The notes below the pieces were generated by a model. That model ran no database searches. It saw nothing but the letters and a program-made list of their open reading frames with translations, and was not told the DNA's origin. 64,000 nt of DNA from NCBI GenBank assembly GCA_903870015.1, contig CAIQBE010000050.1:141984-205983 (forward strand). The letters run 5' to 3'. Below, in pieces: positions 63,527-64,000 of the stretch (position 1 is the stretch's first letter; every line of letters starts with the position of its first letter). The translations under genes and the position numbers were made by a program. The DNA is from an uncultured Thiotrichales bacterium (GTDB taxonomy: Bacteria > Pseudomonadota > Gammaproteobacteria > Francisellales > CACEW01).

Positions 63527-64000
63527 ATGAGAGCAGCAAAACAAAAAAGAGATGACATCGTGAGACCTTTTAACTCACTCAAATCATTTGACCGACTCAC
63601 AGATGCTGGCGTTTCTGAGCGACAAGCACGTGAGTTTATAGGCATATTTGAAGAATCTCTCGATGCCAGTGTTGAGAATTTGACAACAAAACCCGAGTTA
63701 CAAGCCGCAGAGCTTGCACTTAGAGCAGACATCAAAACCGTAGAGACCACCCTCAGATCAGAGATACAAGCATCTGAAGCTGCTATCAGATCAGACATGC
63801 AAGCCTCTGAAGCTGCTATCAGATCAGACATGCAAGCCTCTGAAGCCGCTATCAGATCAGATATGCAAGCCTCTGAAGCCGCTATCAGATCAGACATGCA
63901 AGCCTCTGAAGCCGCTATCAGATCAGACATGCAAGCCTCTGAAGCAAGCCTAAGGGCAGAAATTAAAAGCGAAGCTACTGCAATAAAAGCAGAGCTCTAT
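63527..64000 (+). CDS. Coiled-coil repeat protein (DUF1640/CCDC90-like start), cut by window edge
   Basis: 158 codons from ATG 63527 to the right edge without a stop; GTG 63560 with AGAG upstream is an alternative start. Residues about 17-50 (SLKSFDRLTDAGVSERQARE) resemble the opening of DUF1640/CCDC90-type coiled-coil proteins, followed by LTTKPELQAAELALRADIK. From about residue 85 the chain is a run of an 11-residue repeat A-A-I-R-S-D-M-Q-A-S-E, a hendecad coiled coil. Function unknown; the C-terminus, often a membrane anchor in this family, is outside. Confidence 0.75.
   Translation, partial: MRAAKQKRDDIVRPFNSLKSFDRLTDAGVSERQAREFIGIFEESLDASVENLTTKPELQAAELALRADIKTVETTLRSEIQASEAAIRSDMQASEAAIRSDMQASEAAIRSDMQASEAAIRSDMQASEAAIRSDMQASEASLRAEIKSEATAIKAELY
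63779..63943 (+). repeat. 33-bp tandem repeat, five near-identical units
   Basis: Five in-frame copies of a 33-bp unit (GCTGCTATCAGATCAGACAT and 13 further bases), differing at only two synonymous positions, preceded by a diverged copy. Codes for the hendecad repeat of the coiled-coil protein. The DNA-level identity indicates recent expansion. Confidence 0.92.

Noticed and set aside
63439-63930. Minus-strand ORF of repeated MSDLIAASEAC units
   Set aside because: It is the antisense reading of the 33-bp tandem repeats in the plus-strand coiled-coil gene, which has a promoter, a non-repetitive family-like head and synonymous differences between repeats.
63779-63943. CRISPR-like array of 33-bp units
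   Set aside because: There are no unique spacers; the units are directly adjacent and in frame inside a coding region.
1-64000. tRNA or rRNA genes
   Set aside because: No T-loop-like GGTTCGAATCC or complementary pattern with a paired acceptor stem was recognised on either strand; a covariance-model search would be decisive.

Overview
The window looks like a chromosomal segment of an AT-rich gammaproteobacterium that lives with eukaryotic hosts, most likely a member of the Legionellales (Legionella/Coxiella/Berkiella relatives). This placement is inference. It rests on three things: a Gram-negative core gene set (lpxK, kdsB, kdsD, mla, rpoH); mevalonate-pathway genes (mevalonate kinase, diphosphomevalonate decarboxylase), which are rare in Gammaproteobacteria but known from Legionella and Coxiella; and several proteins with eukaryote-like features. 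No rRNA, tRNA, CRISPR array or insertion sequence was recognised, and no gene-free stretch exceeds 300 bases.

Layout. 1-6404 (minus): a type VI secretion operon, FHA protein - tssJ - tssK - tssL - tssM (tssM runs off the left edge), with coupled starts. 6601-10572 (plus): a complete putrescine-type ABC uptake operon potFGHI. 10605-17762: an accessory island with an AAA15 ATPase / RloB-like TOPRIM pair and a third membrane-anchored gene (likely anti-phage), an Rpn-family nuclease with a decayed second copy, a 41-bp direct repeat, and three unknown proteins; one of these appears to carry an SH2-like phosphotyrosine-binding domain. 17797-22723 (minus): a seven-gene housekeeping run lpxK - Trm112-like - kdsB - membrane protein - rlmD - adk - rsmD. 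22924-27833 (plus): glnA, a YqhA-like protein, a glutamate-synthase-like flavoprotein and an RlmL-type methyltransferase. 28774-34810 (minus): mlaFEDCB-ibaG-murA (retrograde phospholipid transport and peptidoglycan precursor synthesis) and tldD. 34868-37168 (plus): kdsD and pepB. 37179-42809 (minus): two unknown genes, a YchJ-like protein, an RRM RNA-binding protein with a structured leader, malic enzyme and thiolase. 42925-49433 (plus): rpoH, two pilin-like genes, gltX, an APC permease and miaB. 49512-60493 (plus): a 777-residue protein with a Ser/Gln repeat stalk, a multi-pass unknown protein, mvk - mvaD - ABC exporter, an orphan sucB, gmk, and an 11-repeat leucine-rich protein ending in a CaaX-type prenylation box. 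60501-63383 (minus): acnA and a small zinc-finger protein. 63527-end (plus): a coiled-coil protein with perfect 33-bp tandem repeats, cut by the window edge.

How it fits together. The core genes serve envelope lipid A/KDO synthesis and maintenance, glutamine and polyamine nitrogen economy, TCA-cycle carbon flow and isoprenoid synthesis. Scattered among them are single, unrelated genes for low-complexity, LRR, SH2-like and coiled-coil proteins, the pattern seen where host-directed effectors accumulate in Legionellales genomes. The strongest new observations are the SH2-like domain protein (14347-15072), the LRR protein with C-terminal CTIQ (59186-60493), and the three-gene ATPase/TOPRIM/membrane-protein operon (10605-13117).
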